A stretch of DNA of 64,000 nucleotides from Mucilaginibacter frigoritolerans (GTDB lineage: Bacteria > Bacteroidota > Bacteroidia > Sphingobacteriales > Sphingobacteriaceae), in NCBI RefSeq assembly GCF_007830615.1, contig NZ_VLLI01000008.1, positions 1-64,000 on the forward strand, given 5' to 3'. Both the position numbers and the translations under genes were made by a program. Below are positions 36,698 to 45,633 of the stretch, piece by piece. The notes beneath the pieces were generated by a model that saw only the letters and a list, made by a program, of their open reading frames with translations, searched no databases and was not told where the DNA came from. Every line of letters begins with the position of its first letter. Within the stretch, counting starts at the first letter, position 1.

Positions 36698-36734
36698 TGT
36701 GACATTTGTCACAAAATCAAAGTGACAAATGTCC
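36698..36734 (+). promoter_or_regulatory. Two CRP-type operators upstream of the MBL-fold gene
   Basis: Site 1 (36698-36713) is TGTGACATTTGTCACA, an exact TGTGA-N6-TCACA palindrome. Site 2 (36721-36734) is the related AGTGACAAATGTCC. The centres are 22 bp apart, two helical turns. Relative to the start predicted from the -7 element at 36758 they lie near -64 and -42, the classic class I and class II activator positions. Confidence 0.75.
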
Positions 36735-36757
36735 TTCGCCATCCTTTCTGTATTAGT

Positions 36758-36765
36758 GACTTTTG
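36758..36765 (+). promoter_or_regulatory. Likely -7 element of the MBL-fold gene
   Basis: GACTTTTG resembles TAnnTTTG with the first T replaced by G. It lies 22 nt before the start codon and 24 nt after the second CRP-type site. No -33 TTTG is seen, as expected for an activator-dependent promoter. Confidence 0.5.
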
Positions 36766-36786
36766 GCTTTATAAATTTTATACAAA

Positions 36787-37722
36787 ATGAAAAAGTCAAT
36801 AAAAACTATTTTAATTATTTTAATACTATCGGTGTTTTCGGCTCATGCGCAGCAACCCGGCTATTACAGAATGCAGATAGGCGATTTCCAGGTAATTGCA
36901 CTCTCTGATGGTACCATACCACAAGAGCTGCCTAAATTGCTGACAAATACACAACCCAATGAAATTAATAACTTATTAAGTGCCAACTACCTGCCCACAA
37001 CCGTTGAAACATCGGTGAATGCCTACTTGGTTAAAGCAGATAATAAACTGATATTAATTGATGCTGGTACCAGCGACAACTATGGGCCAAGTTTGGGTCG
37101 TTTAACTAAAAGTTTGCTTAACGTTGGTTATACTCCCGATCAAATTGATGCGGTATTGATAACTCATGCGCATATAGACCATACCGGCGGACTGATGCAA
37201 GGTACTAAAATGACTTTCCCTAATGCCACCATTTACCTCAGTAAGCCCGAGGTCGATTTTTGGTTTAATGAAGAGAACAAGCGTAACGCCACCGAAAAAT
37301 TGAAACCTTATTACCAGTATGCCGAGGCTTCTGTTGGCGCATATTTAAAAGCCGGAAAGGTTAAAACTTTTGAATATGGGCAGGAGCTATTTCCGGGTAT
37401 TATGCCAATTGCCAGTGCGGGGCATACTCCGGGACATACTTTTTATGAGCTAAACAGCCGCGGTCAGAAACTGGTTTTCTGGGGTGATATTATCCATGCG
37501 GCGGCTATTCAGCTTGCTGATCCTGCTGTTACCATTGAGTATGATGTTGATCCGGCAGCTGCGGCTAAAACACGAAAAAAGGCTTTCGCTGATGCTGCAA
37601 AAAATGGTTATTGGATTGCATCAGATCATATTTCATTTCCGGGTATAGGTCATGTTAAAGCTGATGGCTCAAAATATGTTTGGATACCTGCCAATTACAG
37701 CAGCGCCGAAGTATCGAAATAA
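36787..37722 (+). CDS. Secreted MBL-fold metallo-hydrolase
   Basis: 311 residues with a signal peptide (ILIILILSVFSAHAQ). The metal motif HAHIDHTGG (about residue 127), the later GHTPGH and DHISFPGIGH histidines, and Asp in FWGDIIH give a complete two-metal site. The N-terminal YYRMQIGDFQVIALSDG is typical of the quorum-quenching-lactonase-like or alkylsulfatase-related MBL branch. The substrate is uncertain; acyl-homoserine lactones or other esters are possible. Probably periplasmic. Confidence 0.85.
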   Translation: MKKSIKTILIILILSVFSAHAQQPGYYRMQIGDFQVIALSDGTIPQELPKLLTNTQPNEINNLLSANYLPTTVETSVNAYLVKADNKLILIDAGTSDNYGPSLGRLTKSLLNVGYTPDQIDAVLITHAHIDHTGGLMQGTKMTFPNATIYLSKPEVDFWFNEENKRNATEKLKPYYQYAEASVGAYLKAGKVKTFEYGQELFPGIMPIASAGHTPGHTFYELNSRGQKLVFWGDIIHAAAIQLADPAVTIEYDVDPAAAAKTRKKAFADAAKNGYWIASDHISFPGIGHVKADGSKYVWIPANYSSAEVSK

Positions 37723-37807
37723 TAAAATTAAAGTGCGGTCTATTTATTAGATCCGCCTAAATAAAAGGTACGCCATACTTGTTGGTGACAACACTAAGAA
37801 GGGTCTG

Positions 37808-37850
37808 AAACAAATAGCCTGCAAGTATTTACTTGCGGGCTATTTGTTTT
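37808..37850 (+). terminator. Terminator after the MBL-fold gene
   Basis: A long stem, CAAATAGCC-T-GCAAGTA / TACTTGC-G-GGCTATTTG, closed by a TT loop and followed by TTTT. Confidence 0.88.
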
Positions 37851-37979
37851 GGTAATTAGCCCTTTCGTCTGCTCCATCCCCGCCTTTGTTGGTATTGTAG
37901 CCAACAAACCATAAAATCCTGAATTTCTGCTTCATTTTTCCTGCTGTTAGGACTTCTTCTTATTCATGTTTTTCATTGC

Positions 37980-38036
37980 GTAGAGGTATTGTAGGGTCTC
38001 GATAATCGTCTCACAATGTGTGTAGTATTAGATTTG
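37980..38036 (+). promoter_or_regulatory. GTAG-repeat promoter of susC/susD
   Basis: GTAGAGGTATTGTAGGG (37980-37996) is followed, 49 nt from its first base, by a perfect -7 element TAGATTTG (38029-38036). The same motif and spacing recur at four other promoters (50275 minus, 50432, 57601, 59364). The predicted leader of susC is about 195 nt. Confidence 0.7.
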
Positions 38037-38167
38037 TGGCAACGGTTAATCTGCAACAGATCGTTCTGATTTACCTTAAAAAGGCAAAATATAATTAGCC
38101 TGCCGAGATCATCTAACCAGTCAAATCAAAAAAAACAAACAGATAACAACTAATAAAACAAGCAAGT

Positions 38168-38212
38168 ATGAGTAAAACAACGAAAATTAATTACCCCCAT
38201 TTTTTAAGCTAA
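38168..38212 (+). other. Possible 14-codon leader ORF upstream of susC
   Basis: ATG to TAA encoding MSKTTKINYPHFLS inside the long susC leader, ending 25 nt before the susC start. It could be a translated leader peptide or chance. The rest of the 515-bp gap contains only the terminator and promoter listed. Confidence 0.25.
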
Positions 38213-38237
38213 CTCTTAATCACTAACTAAACAAAAA

Positions 38238-41200
38238 ATGAAAAAAATCTTACTAATAATTTTATTGTTTCCCAGTATTTCAGCAATGGCCGGCTCACGC
38301 CATTACGGAAATATGGAAACCGGCAAAGACAAGCCAGGCAGCTCGTCTTTTGTCATTAATTTTAATGATAACCTTGCCCTCATAAAAGGTATTGTTAAAG
38401 ACGCAACCGGGCAACCACTTGTGGGTGTAACGGTAGGTTTAAAAGGCACCACACAAGGCACACAAACGGATGTAAATGGCGAGTTTTCTATTTCAGCCAA
38501 CCCTGGTGACGTATTGGTGTTTACTTATATCGGCTATTTAAAAAAGGAAGTAACCGTTGTTACCACAGGTAAATTGGTTGTTGAAATGGCCAGCGATGCC
38601 AAAAACCTGAACGAAGTGGTGGTAACCGCATTAGGTGTAAAACGGTCAGAAAAATCATTAACCTATGCTACCCAACAGATTTCGGGTTCCGAATTAACTA
38701 ATGTAAGAACGGATAACCTGGTAAATTCACTTAGCGGTAAAATTGCCGGTGTTACTATTGATCCAAGTGCATCAGGTATTGGTGGTTCATCAAAAGTAAT
38801 ATTGCGTGGTAACCGTTCCCTTGATGGTAATAACCAGCCTTTATATGTTATTGACGGTGTGCCTATTTCAAACAACGGTAATCCAACCGGTCAGCCTAAT
38901 GATGCTTATGGCGGTAACCCCGAAGGTGGCGATGGCATTGGTAACCTTAATCCTGATGATATTGAAAGCATGACCGTACTGAAAGGTGGCCCAGCTGCGG
39001 CACTGTATGGTAGCGGTGCAGCCAATGGTGTTATTTTAATAACAACTAAAAAAGGAAAAGCAGGCAAGATGACGATCAACTTTTCATCTGCTGCATCAAT
39101 GGATAAGGCGGCTTATTTTCCGCAGTTTCAAAACAGCTATGGGCAAACCTCTCCCGGTGCAACTACCAGTTTTGGTGCGCCTATTTCCGGAGCTCCTGAT
39201 AACCTGAAACAGTTTTTTCAAACCGGAAATAACTTCACCAATTCGCTGAGCCTTTCAGGTGGATCTGAAATAGCACAAACCTATATCTCTTATACCAATA
39301 CTGAAGCACGCGGAATAGAACCTGGCAATAAATTAACCCGGAATAACTTTAACCTGCATGAAACGGCTAAGTTTTTAAATGATAAGCTAACCGTTGATGG
39401 AAACGTAAGCTACATTACCCAAACACTTGACAATAGCCCGGCGCTGGGATACTATTCAAATCCTTTAACCGGTTTATACTTATTTCCACGGGGACAAAAT
39501 ATCGCTCCATATAAAAACTACGAAGGTCCTGATGGCAGCAATGGTGCACCTACACAAAACTGGCCTTTCCAGGAAGATATACAACAAAACCCATGGTGGA
39601 TAGTTAACCGTAACCCTAACGAAGCTTCCCGTAACCGTATATTAATGAACGGAAGCGTTAAATATGATATTAATAACTGGCTGAATGTACAAGCCCGTGG
39701 AAGCTTGGATAGAAGCGTTGATGCCGGCGACCAGAAATATTATGCCGGTACACTTGCTCCACTTGCAGCACCAAATGGTAACGGCAGTTGGAACGGCTTT
39801 AATCAAACCATGCAACAAAAATATGCCGACGTGATTGTAAGCGTTAACGTTCCTAATCCCAATAAATCACCTTTTAAAGTTGATGGATTAGTAGGTGCAA
39901 GCATTACAGACAATACTACAAATAACCTTACTTTCGGTCCATATCCACAATCACCTTACCTGTTTGGTTTATTTGTTCCTAACCTGTTTACTATACAAAA
40001 CATAGAAGTTGCCCCGGCTGGTGCTAACAATCCTTACGGAAGTAACGTGAGCGGCGGTATCATCAGCGAATATCAAACCCAATCGATATTTGGCAGTGGT
40101 AACGTATCATTTAAAAACTGGGCCTACCTTACTTTAACAGAAAGGGTTGATTGGTCATCAACGCTGGCATTTACTTCGGCTTTTCACTACAGCTACCCTT
40201 CAGCCGGTTTATCATTCATCTTAAACCAGATGTTTACTTTACCACAGGAAATTACCTATGCCAAAATCAGGGGTAGTTACGCGTCAGTGGGTAATTCTCC
40301 GGGCCAGTATTTAACTAATCCAGTAAACTACCCTAGTGGAAACAGTGTAACCTTTAATTCGGCTGCACCATATCCAACCCTAAAACCGGAGAGAACTAAA
40401 ACTCAGGAGTATGGTACCGATTTGCGTTTCTTTCAGGATAAGCTAAGCTTCAGCTTTACTTATTATAAGACGAATACGATTGACCAAACAATACAGGTTA
40501 CTCCACCTGCGGCTTCCGGTTATGGTTCCGGCTATGTTAATGCTGGTAATATTGAGAATAAGGGTGTTGAAATTACAGTGGGCTATAACATGATCCAGAA
40601 TAAGAATTTTTCATGGAATTCAACAGTTAACTTTTCCAGAAATATAAATAAAGTAATAGACATCGACTCAAAAGACGGTATCGATAGTGTTCAGTTAACT
40701 AATTCGAGTAGCTACCGTTCATATGTTCGTAATGGCGGATCTTTTGGTGATATCTACGGACAAACATTGGTGAAAAATGCACAGGGCCAGGTTGAACTTA
40801 CCGCCGCCGGTATACCATTGGCGAGTGCCAACTTTGTGAAAATTGCCAACCCGGAACCAAAGTTTCAGTTGGGATGGAATAACAGCTTTACTTATAACCA
40901 CTTCTCTTTTAACTTTTTGGTTGATGGCAAGTTTGGCGGCCAGGTGGTATCAGTTATGCAATCATTACTGGATGACTATGGCGTTTCAAAAGCTTATGGC
41001 GATGCACGTACTGCCGGTGGCGTAAAAGTAAACGGTGTTGGCCCCGGCGGAGAATCTATAACTACCGTTGATGCGCAGACCTGGTATACTTCAGTAGGTG
41101 GTCGTAATGCGATTTTAGGCCAATATGTTTACAGCGCTACCACGATAAGGTTGCGCGAAGCAGATTTGGGTTATACGCTGCCACTAAAAAACAGTGCATT

Positions 41201-41369
41201 TAAGAGCTTCAGACTATCGGTAACAGGTAGAAATCTTATCTATTTCTATAAGAAGGCTCCGTTTGACCCTGAGCTTACCTCTTCAACGGGCAATGGTCTG
41301 GGTGGCGTTGATATATTTAATCAGCCCGCGTTACGCAGTTATGGCTTAAAACTCGATGTTACTTTATAA
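38238..41369 (+). CDS. SusC/RagA-family TonB-linked outer-membrane transporter
   Basis: 1043 residues with a signal peptide (ILLIILLFPSISAMA). The carboxypeptidase-like domain (IKGIVKDATGQPLVGVTVGLKGT) is followed by the TonB-linked plug (NEVVVTALGVKRSEKSL, VILRGNRSLDGNNQPLYVIDGVPI, ALYGSGAANGVILITTKKG) and a long barrel ending in GLKLDVTL. It imports oligosaccharides or other large nutrients across the outer membrane with the SusD protein encoded next. The shared promoter motif links it to the PTS and GH9 operons. Confidence 0.95.
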   Translation: MKKILLIILLFPSISAMAGSRHYGNMETGKDKPGSSSFVINFNDNLALIKGIVKDATGQPLVGVTVGLKGTTQGTQTDVNGEFSISANPGDVLVFTYIGYLKKEVTVVTTGKLVVEMASDAKNLNEVVVTALGVKRSEKSLTYATQQISGSELTNVRTDNLVNSLSGKIAGVTIDPSASGIGGSSKVILRGNRSLDGNNQPLYVIDGVPISNNGNPTGQPNDAYGGNPEGGDGIGNLNPDDIESMTVLKGGPAAALYGSGAANGVILITTKKGKAGKMTINFSSAASMDKAAYFPQFQNSYGQTSPGATTSFGAPISGAPDNLKQFFQTGNNFTNSLSLSGGSEIAQTYISYTNTEARGIEPGNKLTRNNFNLHETAKFLNDKLTVDGNVSYITQTLDNSPALGYYSNPLTGLYLFPRGQNIAPYKNYEGPDGSNGAPTQNWPFQEDIQQNPWWIVNRNPNEASRNRILMNGSVKYDINNWLNVQARGSLDRSVDAGDQKYYAGTLAPLAAPNGNGSWNGFNQTMQQKYADVIVSVNVPNPNKSPFKVDGLVGASITDNTTNNLTFGPYPQSPYLFGLFVPNLFTIQNIEVAPAGANNPYGSNVSGGIISEYQTQSIFGSGNVSFKNWAYLTLTERVDWSSTLAFTSAFHYSYPSAGLSFILNQMFTLPQEITYAKIRGSYASVGNSPGQYLTNPVNYPSGNSVTFNSAAPYPTLKPERTKTQEYGTDLRFFQDKLSFSFTYYKTNTIDQTIQVTPPAASGYGSGYVNAGNIENKGVEITVGYNMIQNKNFSWNSTVNFSRNINKVIDIDSKDGIDSVQLTNSSSYRSYVRNGGSFGDIYGQTLVKNAQGQVELTAAGIPLASANFVKIANPEPKFQLGWNNSFTYNHFSFNFLVDGKFGGQVVSVMQSLLDDYGVSKAYGDARTAGGVKVNGVGPGGESITTVDAQTWYTSVGGRNAILGQYVYSATTIRLREADLGYTLPLKNSAFKSFRLSVTGRNLIYFYKKAPFDPELTSSTGNGLGGVDIFNQPALRSYGLKLDVTL

Positions 41370-41394
41370 GTATCCCACTTTAACTTTTTCAACA

Positions 41395-43035
41395 ATGAAA
41401 ACAAGATATCAATTAACCAAATATTCCGGGATAAACTATTGTATTGCCATACTCGGCGCATTAGTTTTATTGGGCTTAACCAATTGCACCAAAAACTTTG
41501 ATAAGTACAATACCGATCCATCCGGAATTGCTAATAAGAATTTACAGATTCCAACCTTATTTATACCACTTGAGCAGGAGATATTATATTCTGCCGACGA
41601 TGGTTATCAAACGGCACAGAATTTAAATGCCGATATTTATGCAGGTTACGCCACCCCTACGCAAACTTTCGGTACCACATTAAATAACATGAATTATGTT
41701 TTTGTTGATAACTGGAATTCCGAGGCATTTAACAGTATTTACACAAACCTGATTGGTCCCATAAAAAATAAACTGGCCGCAACAGGTGTTAAAACTTCGC
41801 TGCCTGATTTTTGGGCAATTGCGTTAATAGTGGAAGTAGAAGCCATTGACCGGGTAACGGATAAATTTGGTCCGGTTCCGTATAGCAAGGTAGGAACATC
41901 ATTAATCAGCATCCCTTATGATAGTCAGCAAAGTATTTACACGCAAATGTTTGCGCAATTGGATACAGCTACTTCAACGCTTCAAAGCTATATTGCTGCA
42001 CATCCGGGTGCTACACCATTTGCAAACTCAGATGTGGTTTATGGCGGCGATTATACCAAGTGGCTTAAGTTTGCCAATTCATTGCGTTTAAGGTTAGCTA
42101 TGCATATTGTGAAAGTGGACCCTGCCACCGCGCAAACTCAGGGTGAGAAAGCTTTGAGTGCTGCCGGAGGTTTACTGTCTGATCCAACTGATTTGGCTGC
42201 GATTGCAGTTGCCGGGCAGAACGATTACTGGCAAATTACCGCCAGTTATACTGATAATTCTGTGAATGCTACTATAACATCATACATGAATGGCTATAAC
42301 GACCCGAGGCTGCCTGTTTACTTTTTACCTGTAAATACTGACCCTACACAACCAGGTCCACTTCCTGCACAATATGCAGGGCAATACATTGGTATCCGTT
42401 TGGGAGGAATTGTTCCGGCCAAGCCTTTTTATTCGGGCTTCTCGGTATATAACTATAATACAACCTTTACCGTTACAACCAAAGAAACGGTAATGACAGC
42501 TGCCGAGGTATGGTTCCTTAAAGCGGAAGCTGCTTTAAGAGGCTGGAACGGTGCAGGCAATGCCCAAACCGACTATGAAACCGGCATACAAAACTCTATG
42601 ACCCAATATGGCGTAGGCAGCGCAGCATCAGCGTATATTGCCGATGGTACCAGTAAGCCTGCGGATTACGTTGATCCACTGAATGCAGATAATAACATTG
42701 CTGCATCTTCAGCCATTACCATTAAATGGGATCCAACGGCGGCTAATGAAACCAATCTGGAGCGTATCATCACCCAAAAATGGCTGGCTATGTTCCCCGA
42801 AGGGCAAGAAGCATGGACAGAGTTTCGCCGTACCGGATATCCTAAAGTATTTCCGGTAGTAATTAATAATAGTGGCGGTACTATCGATACCAAAATACAG
42901 GTGCGCCGTATTTCTTATCCTTTAAGCGAATACTCCAGCAATGGGGTAGCCGCAAAAGCGGGAGTAAACCTGTTAGGTGGCCCTGATAATGGCGGTACAC
43001 GCTTATGGTGGGATGTAAACAAGCCTAATTTTTAA
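41395..43035 (+). CDS. SusD/RagB-family nutrient-binding lipoprotein
   Basis: 546 residues from the ATG reading MKTRYQLTKY, 25 nt after the susC stop; an earlier in-frame start would overlap susC. The lipobox LLGLTNC places the lipidated Cys near residue 33. SusD features include FDKYNTDPSG, YGGDYTKWLKFANSLRLRLAMHI and the C-terminal QEAWTEFRRTGYP. It belongs to the SusD-like (SusD_2-type) group. It caps the SusC pore and binds substrate on the cell surface. Confidence 0.93.
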   Translation: MKTRYQLTKYSGINYCIAILGALVLLGLTNCTKNFDKYNTDPSGIANKNLQIPTLFIPLEQEILYSADDGYQTAQNLNADIYAGYATPTQTFGTTLNNMNYVFVDNWNSEAFNSIYTNLIGPIKNKLAATGVKTSLPDFWAIALIVEVEAIDRVTDKFGPVPYSKVGTSLISIPYDSQQSIYTQMFAQLDTATSTLQSYIAAHPGATPFANSDVVYGGDYTKWLKFANSLRLRLAMHIVKVDPATAQTQGEKALSAAGGLLSDPTDLAAIAVAGQNDYWQITASYTDNSVNATITSYMNGYNDPRLPVYFLPVNTDPTQPGPLPAQYAGQYIGIRLGGIVPAKPFYSGFSVYNYNTTFTVTTKETVMTAAEVWFLKAEAALRGWNGAGNAQTDYETGIQNSMTQYGVGSAASAYIADGTSKPADYVDPLNADNNIAASSAITIKWDPTAANETNLERIITQKWLAMFPEGQEAWTEFRRTGYPKVFPVVINNSGGTIDTKIQVRRISYPLSEYSSNGVAAKAGVNLLGGPDNGGTRLWWDVNKPNF

Positions 43036-43046
43036 TACATAATTGC

Positions 43047-43089
43047 AAACAACAAAGCCGTTTCTTTAATTGGAACGGCTTTGTTGTTT
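43047..43089 (+). terminator. Terminator of susCD (repeat-like)
   Basis: AAACAACAAAGCCGTT pairs with AACGGCTTTGTTGTTT. Both stem and loop (CTTTAATTG) nearly match the terminator at 44786-44833, so the two are copies of one element. Confidence 0.88.
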
Positions 43090-43305
43090 ATGTAAGATTC
43101 CCCTAAAAAGATGTGAGTTGAAAACTCATTAACTTTACACATCTTTTTTGACCTATTTATCCCAACCCCCAAGACCCACCTTTCAGCATTGAAATTAAAA
43201 GCATTATTTAGCAAATGTGCTTTTGTTAAATAAAGTTAAACTATTCTTACAGGTCCGTTAATATCAGATATTTACTTCTTCCTTAACTATCCTATAAAAT
43301 ACTAC

Positions 43306-44718
43306 ATGAAGTTTATTCTTACTCCAATAATCTGTTTATTAACTTATACTGCTTTTGCTCAAAAAACTATAGGGAAATACGTAAAAGCGGAAAGTTCAGG
43401 ATGCCGGATATGGGATTATAATTATTTGCCCAAAGATTCTGTTCTTTGGAAAGGAGATTGTGCGGAGGGATATGGTAATGGAAATGGGACAGTTATTTGG
43501 CGCAGAGACGGTAAAGAGGTTGGCAAATATATTGGCTATTTAAAAAGAGGCAAATTGAATGGTCAGGGTAAGTATTTGTTACCTAATAATTACGCTCTTG
43601 AAGGTTTATTTAATGATGGAATTCTTCAGGGAGAGGGTGAAATAAATGATGATGGCGACATTCTGAGTGGTTCCTTTGTAAATAATGTTTTACAGGGTAA
43701 GGGTAAGATTACTTTTGAATCAGGACTGTCACTTGAAGGGCATTTTTTAGATGGTCAATTTGTGAATTTAGATGAACCTTATTTAAGTTCTTTAAAAAGA
43801 AGCAGCCCAGCTCCTTTTGACAATGAAAATATCTATTCAAATAATGTAACACCAGATAGTTTATACTATTATTCCTTGCCACCTAAAGGGCCTATAAAGG
43901 GTACTTTGGTTTTGCTACCCAGCAGTGGCGAGTCAGCAGAAAGTGTAATTTGCTGTAATAAGGAGTTAATACAATTGGCATCAGAAAGTCACATCTTAAC
44001 ATTAATATTATCTATCAACAAAGGTGACATTGATGGTGATAACACAACTTTAAACTTCTTAAACAAAGCATTTAAAGAAATTACAGCTATTTACCATGTA
44101 CCAAAAGATAAATTTATTTTAAGTGGATTATCAGGTGGTGGAATGCTTGCATTGAGATATACTGAAATATCAAGAGAAGATAGCACTAAAACTTTTTTGG
44201 TTCCTGTTGCTGTAATTGGCATTGATCCGCCAGTTGACATTGCTGGTCTTTATAATACGTCTAAACGATTCATATCAATGAACGATGGAAGAGCCAACCT
44301 TAGTGCGGGAAGATTGAATGGGCTCAGAGAATCAAAATCGATTGTAAATAGTTGTAATAAAGTTTATGGCGGTTCACCCGACCAATATCCTGAACAATAC
44401 ATTAAACGTTCAATGTATTCAAGATCACAAAAAGATGGTGGAAATGCAAAATATCTTGTAAAAGTTCCTATCAGGCTTTATTGTGACCCTGATATCTTGT
44501 GGCAACTAAAAGAACGAAACCGAGACTATTATGATATGAATGCAGCAGATTTATCAGCCATGATTAATTTTTTAAATTTAAATGGTAACGACAATGCTGA
44601 ATTAATACCAGCCCTTGGCAAGGGCTATAGGTTAGATGGAACAAGACATCCACATTCTTGGTCGATAGTTTCCCCTTCTGACTGTATAGACTGGATTCAA
44701 AAGGTGATAGTGCCTTGA
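43306..44718 (+). CDS. Secreted MORN-repeat protein fused to an alpha/beta-hydrolase-like domain
   Basis: 470 residues with a signal peptide (PIICLLTYTAFAQ). Residues of about 45-160 hold MORN-type repeats (GYLKRGKLNGQGKYLLPN, GLFNDGILQGEGEI, GSFVNNVLQGKGKI, EGHFLDGQF). The C-terminal half begins YYYSLPPKGPIKGTLVLLPSSG and has a nucleophile elbow GLSGGG (about residue 270), with a candidate catalytic His in RHPHSW near the end. That suggests an esterase or peptidase-like alpha/beta hydrolase. The gene sits alone between two nearly identical terminators. Coding sequence is AT-richer than its neighbours, hinting at separate origin. Confidence 0.7.
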   Translation: MKFILTPIICLLTYTAFAQKTIGKYVKAESSGCRIWDYNYLPKDSVLWKGDCAEGYGNGNGTVIWRRDGKEVGKYIGYLKRGKLNGQGKYLLPNNYALEGLFNDGILQGEGEINDDGDILSGSFVNNVLQGKGKITFESGLSLEGHFLDGQFVNLDEPYLSSLKRSSPAPFDNENIYSNNVTPDSLYYYSLPPKGPIKGTLVLLPSSGESAESVICCNKELIQLASESHILTLILSINKGDIDGDNTTLNFLNKAFKEITAIYHVPKDKFILSGLSGGGMLALRYTEISREDSTKTFLVPVAVIGIDPPVDIAGLYNTSKRFISMNDGRANLSAGRLNGLRESKSIVNSCNKVYGGSPDQYPEQYIKRSMYSRSQKDGGNAKYLVKVPIRLYCDPDILWQLKERNRDYYDMNAADLSAMINFLNLNGNDNAELIPALGKGYRLDGTRHPHSWSIVSPSDCIDWIQKVIVP

Positions 44719-44785
44719 TGTCTAAAGTTTTAGCAGCTTAAGTTTCAATGCTGTTTATTCTATTGCCTTTTCCATCCTTTTATTG

Positions 44786-44833
44786 CATAAACAACAAAAG
44801 CCGTTCCTTTAATTGAAACGGCTTTGTTGTTTG
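44786..44833. terminator. Bidirectional terminator, copy of the one at 43047
   Basis: AAACAACAAA-AGCCGTT / AACGGC-TTTGTTGTTT around a CTTTAATTG loop, between the convergent MORN-hydrolase and deaminase genes. Confidence 0.88.
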
Positions 44834-44859
44834 CGATAAGGCTTAGGTTAAAGCCTTTA

Positions 44860-45618
44860 TTACCAGTTGTAATTTCTCTTTTTAGCATATTCGGCAATTT
44901 TTGCACCGGCGGCAACATCAACCAAAATTTCACAATTGGGGTGAAGCTGAACAACTGATGCCGGGATATCAATACTGACAGGGCCAAGTATGGCTTGTTC
45001 AATAATATCAGCTTTGTGGGCGCCTTTTGCAATTAATATCAGTTTGCGGGTATGCATAATATTTTTAATACCCCGGGTTAATCCGCCCAGTTCTGTTTCT
45101 GGCGGTACCTGTGTTTCACGGCGCACACGGGCCTCAAAATCGGGATCCATGGGCGATACCCAGGTTTCGCTTTCAAATGGAGTGCCCGGCTGGTTAATGC
45201 CAATGTGTCCGTTACTGCCGATACCCAGCATTTGTAGGTCTGCACCGCCACGTTCGGCAAGGCGTTTTTCAAATAATACAGATTCAGCCTCAAAATCATC
45301 CGACAGGGTAGGAGGCATAATGAAATTTTCTTCGGGGATACCGAGCGGACCGGCTATCTGGTTCAAGATCATAGTGTAGCAGCTGCCTGCATATTCTCTT
45401 GAAAGATTGGTCAGCTCATCCACATTAAACAGGGTAATGTCCGAAACATCAAAAGGATACTTGGCATGTATTTCGGATACAATGGCATGCATATCAATAG
45501 TGGTTTGCCCGGTAGAAAGACCGATAACGGAATTTCTTTTTTCCAGCATCTGGGCAATAATGCGCCATGCTGCGGTGATATTAAATTCCTGCTCGTTTTT
45601 GGTGATCGTTATTTTCAT
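44860..45618 (-). CDS. Glucosamine-6-phosphate deaminase-like protein
   Basis: 252 residues of the NagB fold: LSTGQTT near 35-40, NVDELTNLS with Asp67 (E. coli Asp72), and GIGSNGHIGINQPG at 133-145. E. coli Asp141/His143/Glu148 correspond to Asn136/His138/Gln143 here, so two of the three ring-opening residues differ. It may act on glucosamine-6-phosphate with altered kinetics or on a related amino-sugar phosphate. It is the last gene of a PTS operon, 15 nt after HPr, which strongly implies that the PTS imports an amino sugar whose 6-phosphate is deaminated to a fructose-6-phosphate-type product. Confidence 0.82.
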   Translation of the reverse strand: MKITITKNEQEFNITAAWRIIAQMLEKRNSVIGLSTGQTTIDMHAIVSEIHAKYPFDVSDITLFNVDELTNLSREYAGSCYTMILNQIAGPLGIPEENFIMPPTLSDDFEAESVLFEKRLAERGGADLQMLGIGSNGHIGINQPGTPFESETWVSPMDPDFEARVRRETQVPPETELGGLTRGIKNIMHTRKLILIAKGAHKADIIEQAILGPVSIDIPASVVQLHPNCEILVDVAAGAKIAEYAKKRNYNW

Positions 45619-45633
45619 AATAAATAGGTCTTA

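Noticed and set aside
38022..38044. A sixth GTAG-type site (GTAGTATTAGATTTGTGG) upstream of susC
   Set aside because: It overlaps the -7 element of the better site at 37980 and lacks the second GTAG, so the resemblance is probably chance.
43032..45032. Minus-strand short frames at 43032-43214 and 44760-45032 with similar peptides
   Set aside because: Their similarity comes only from the shared terminator hairpins; there is no start signal or coding character.
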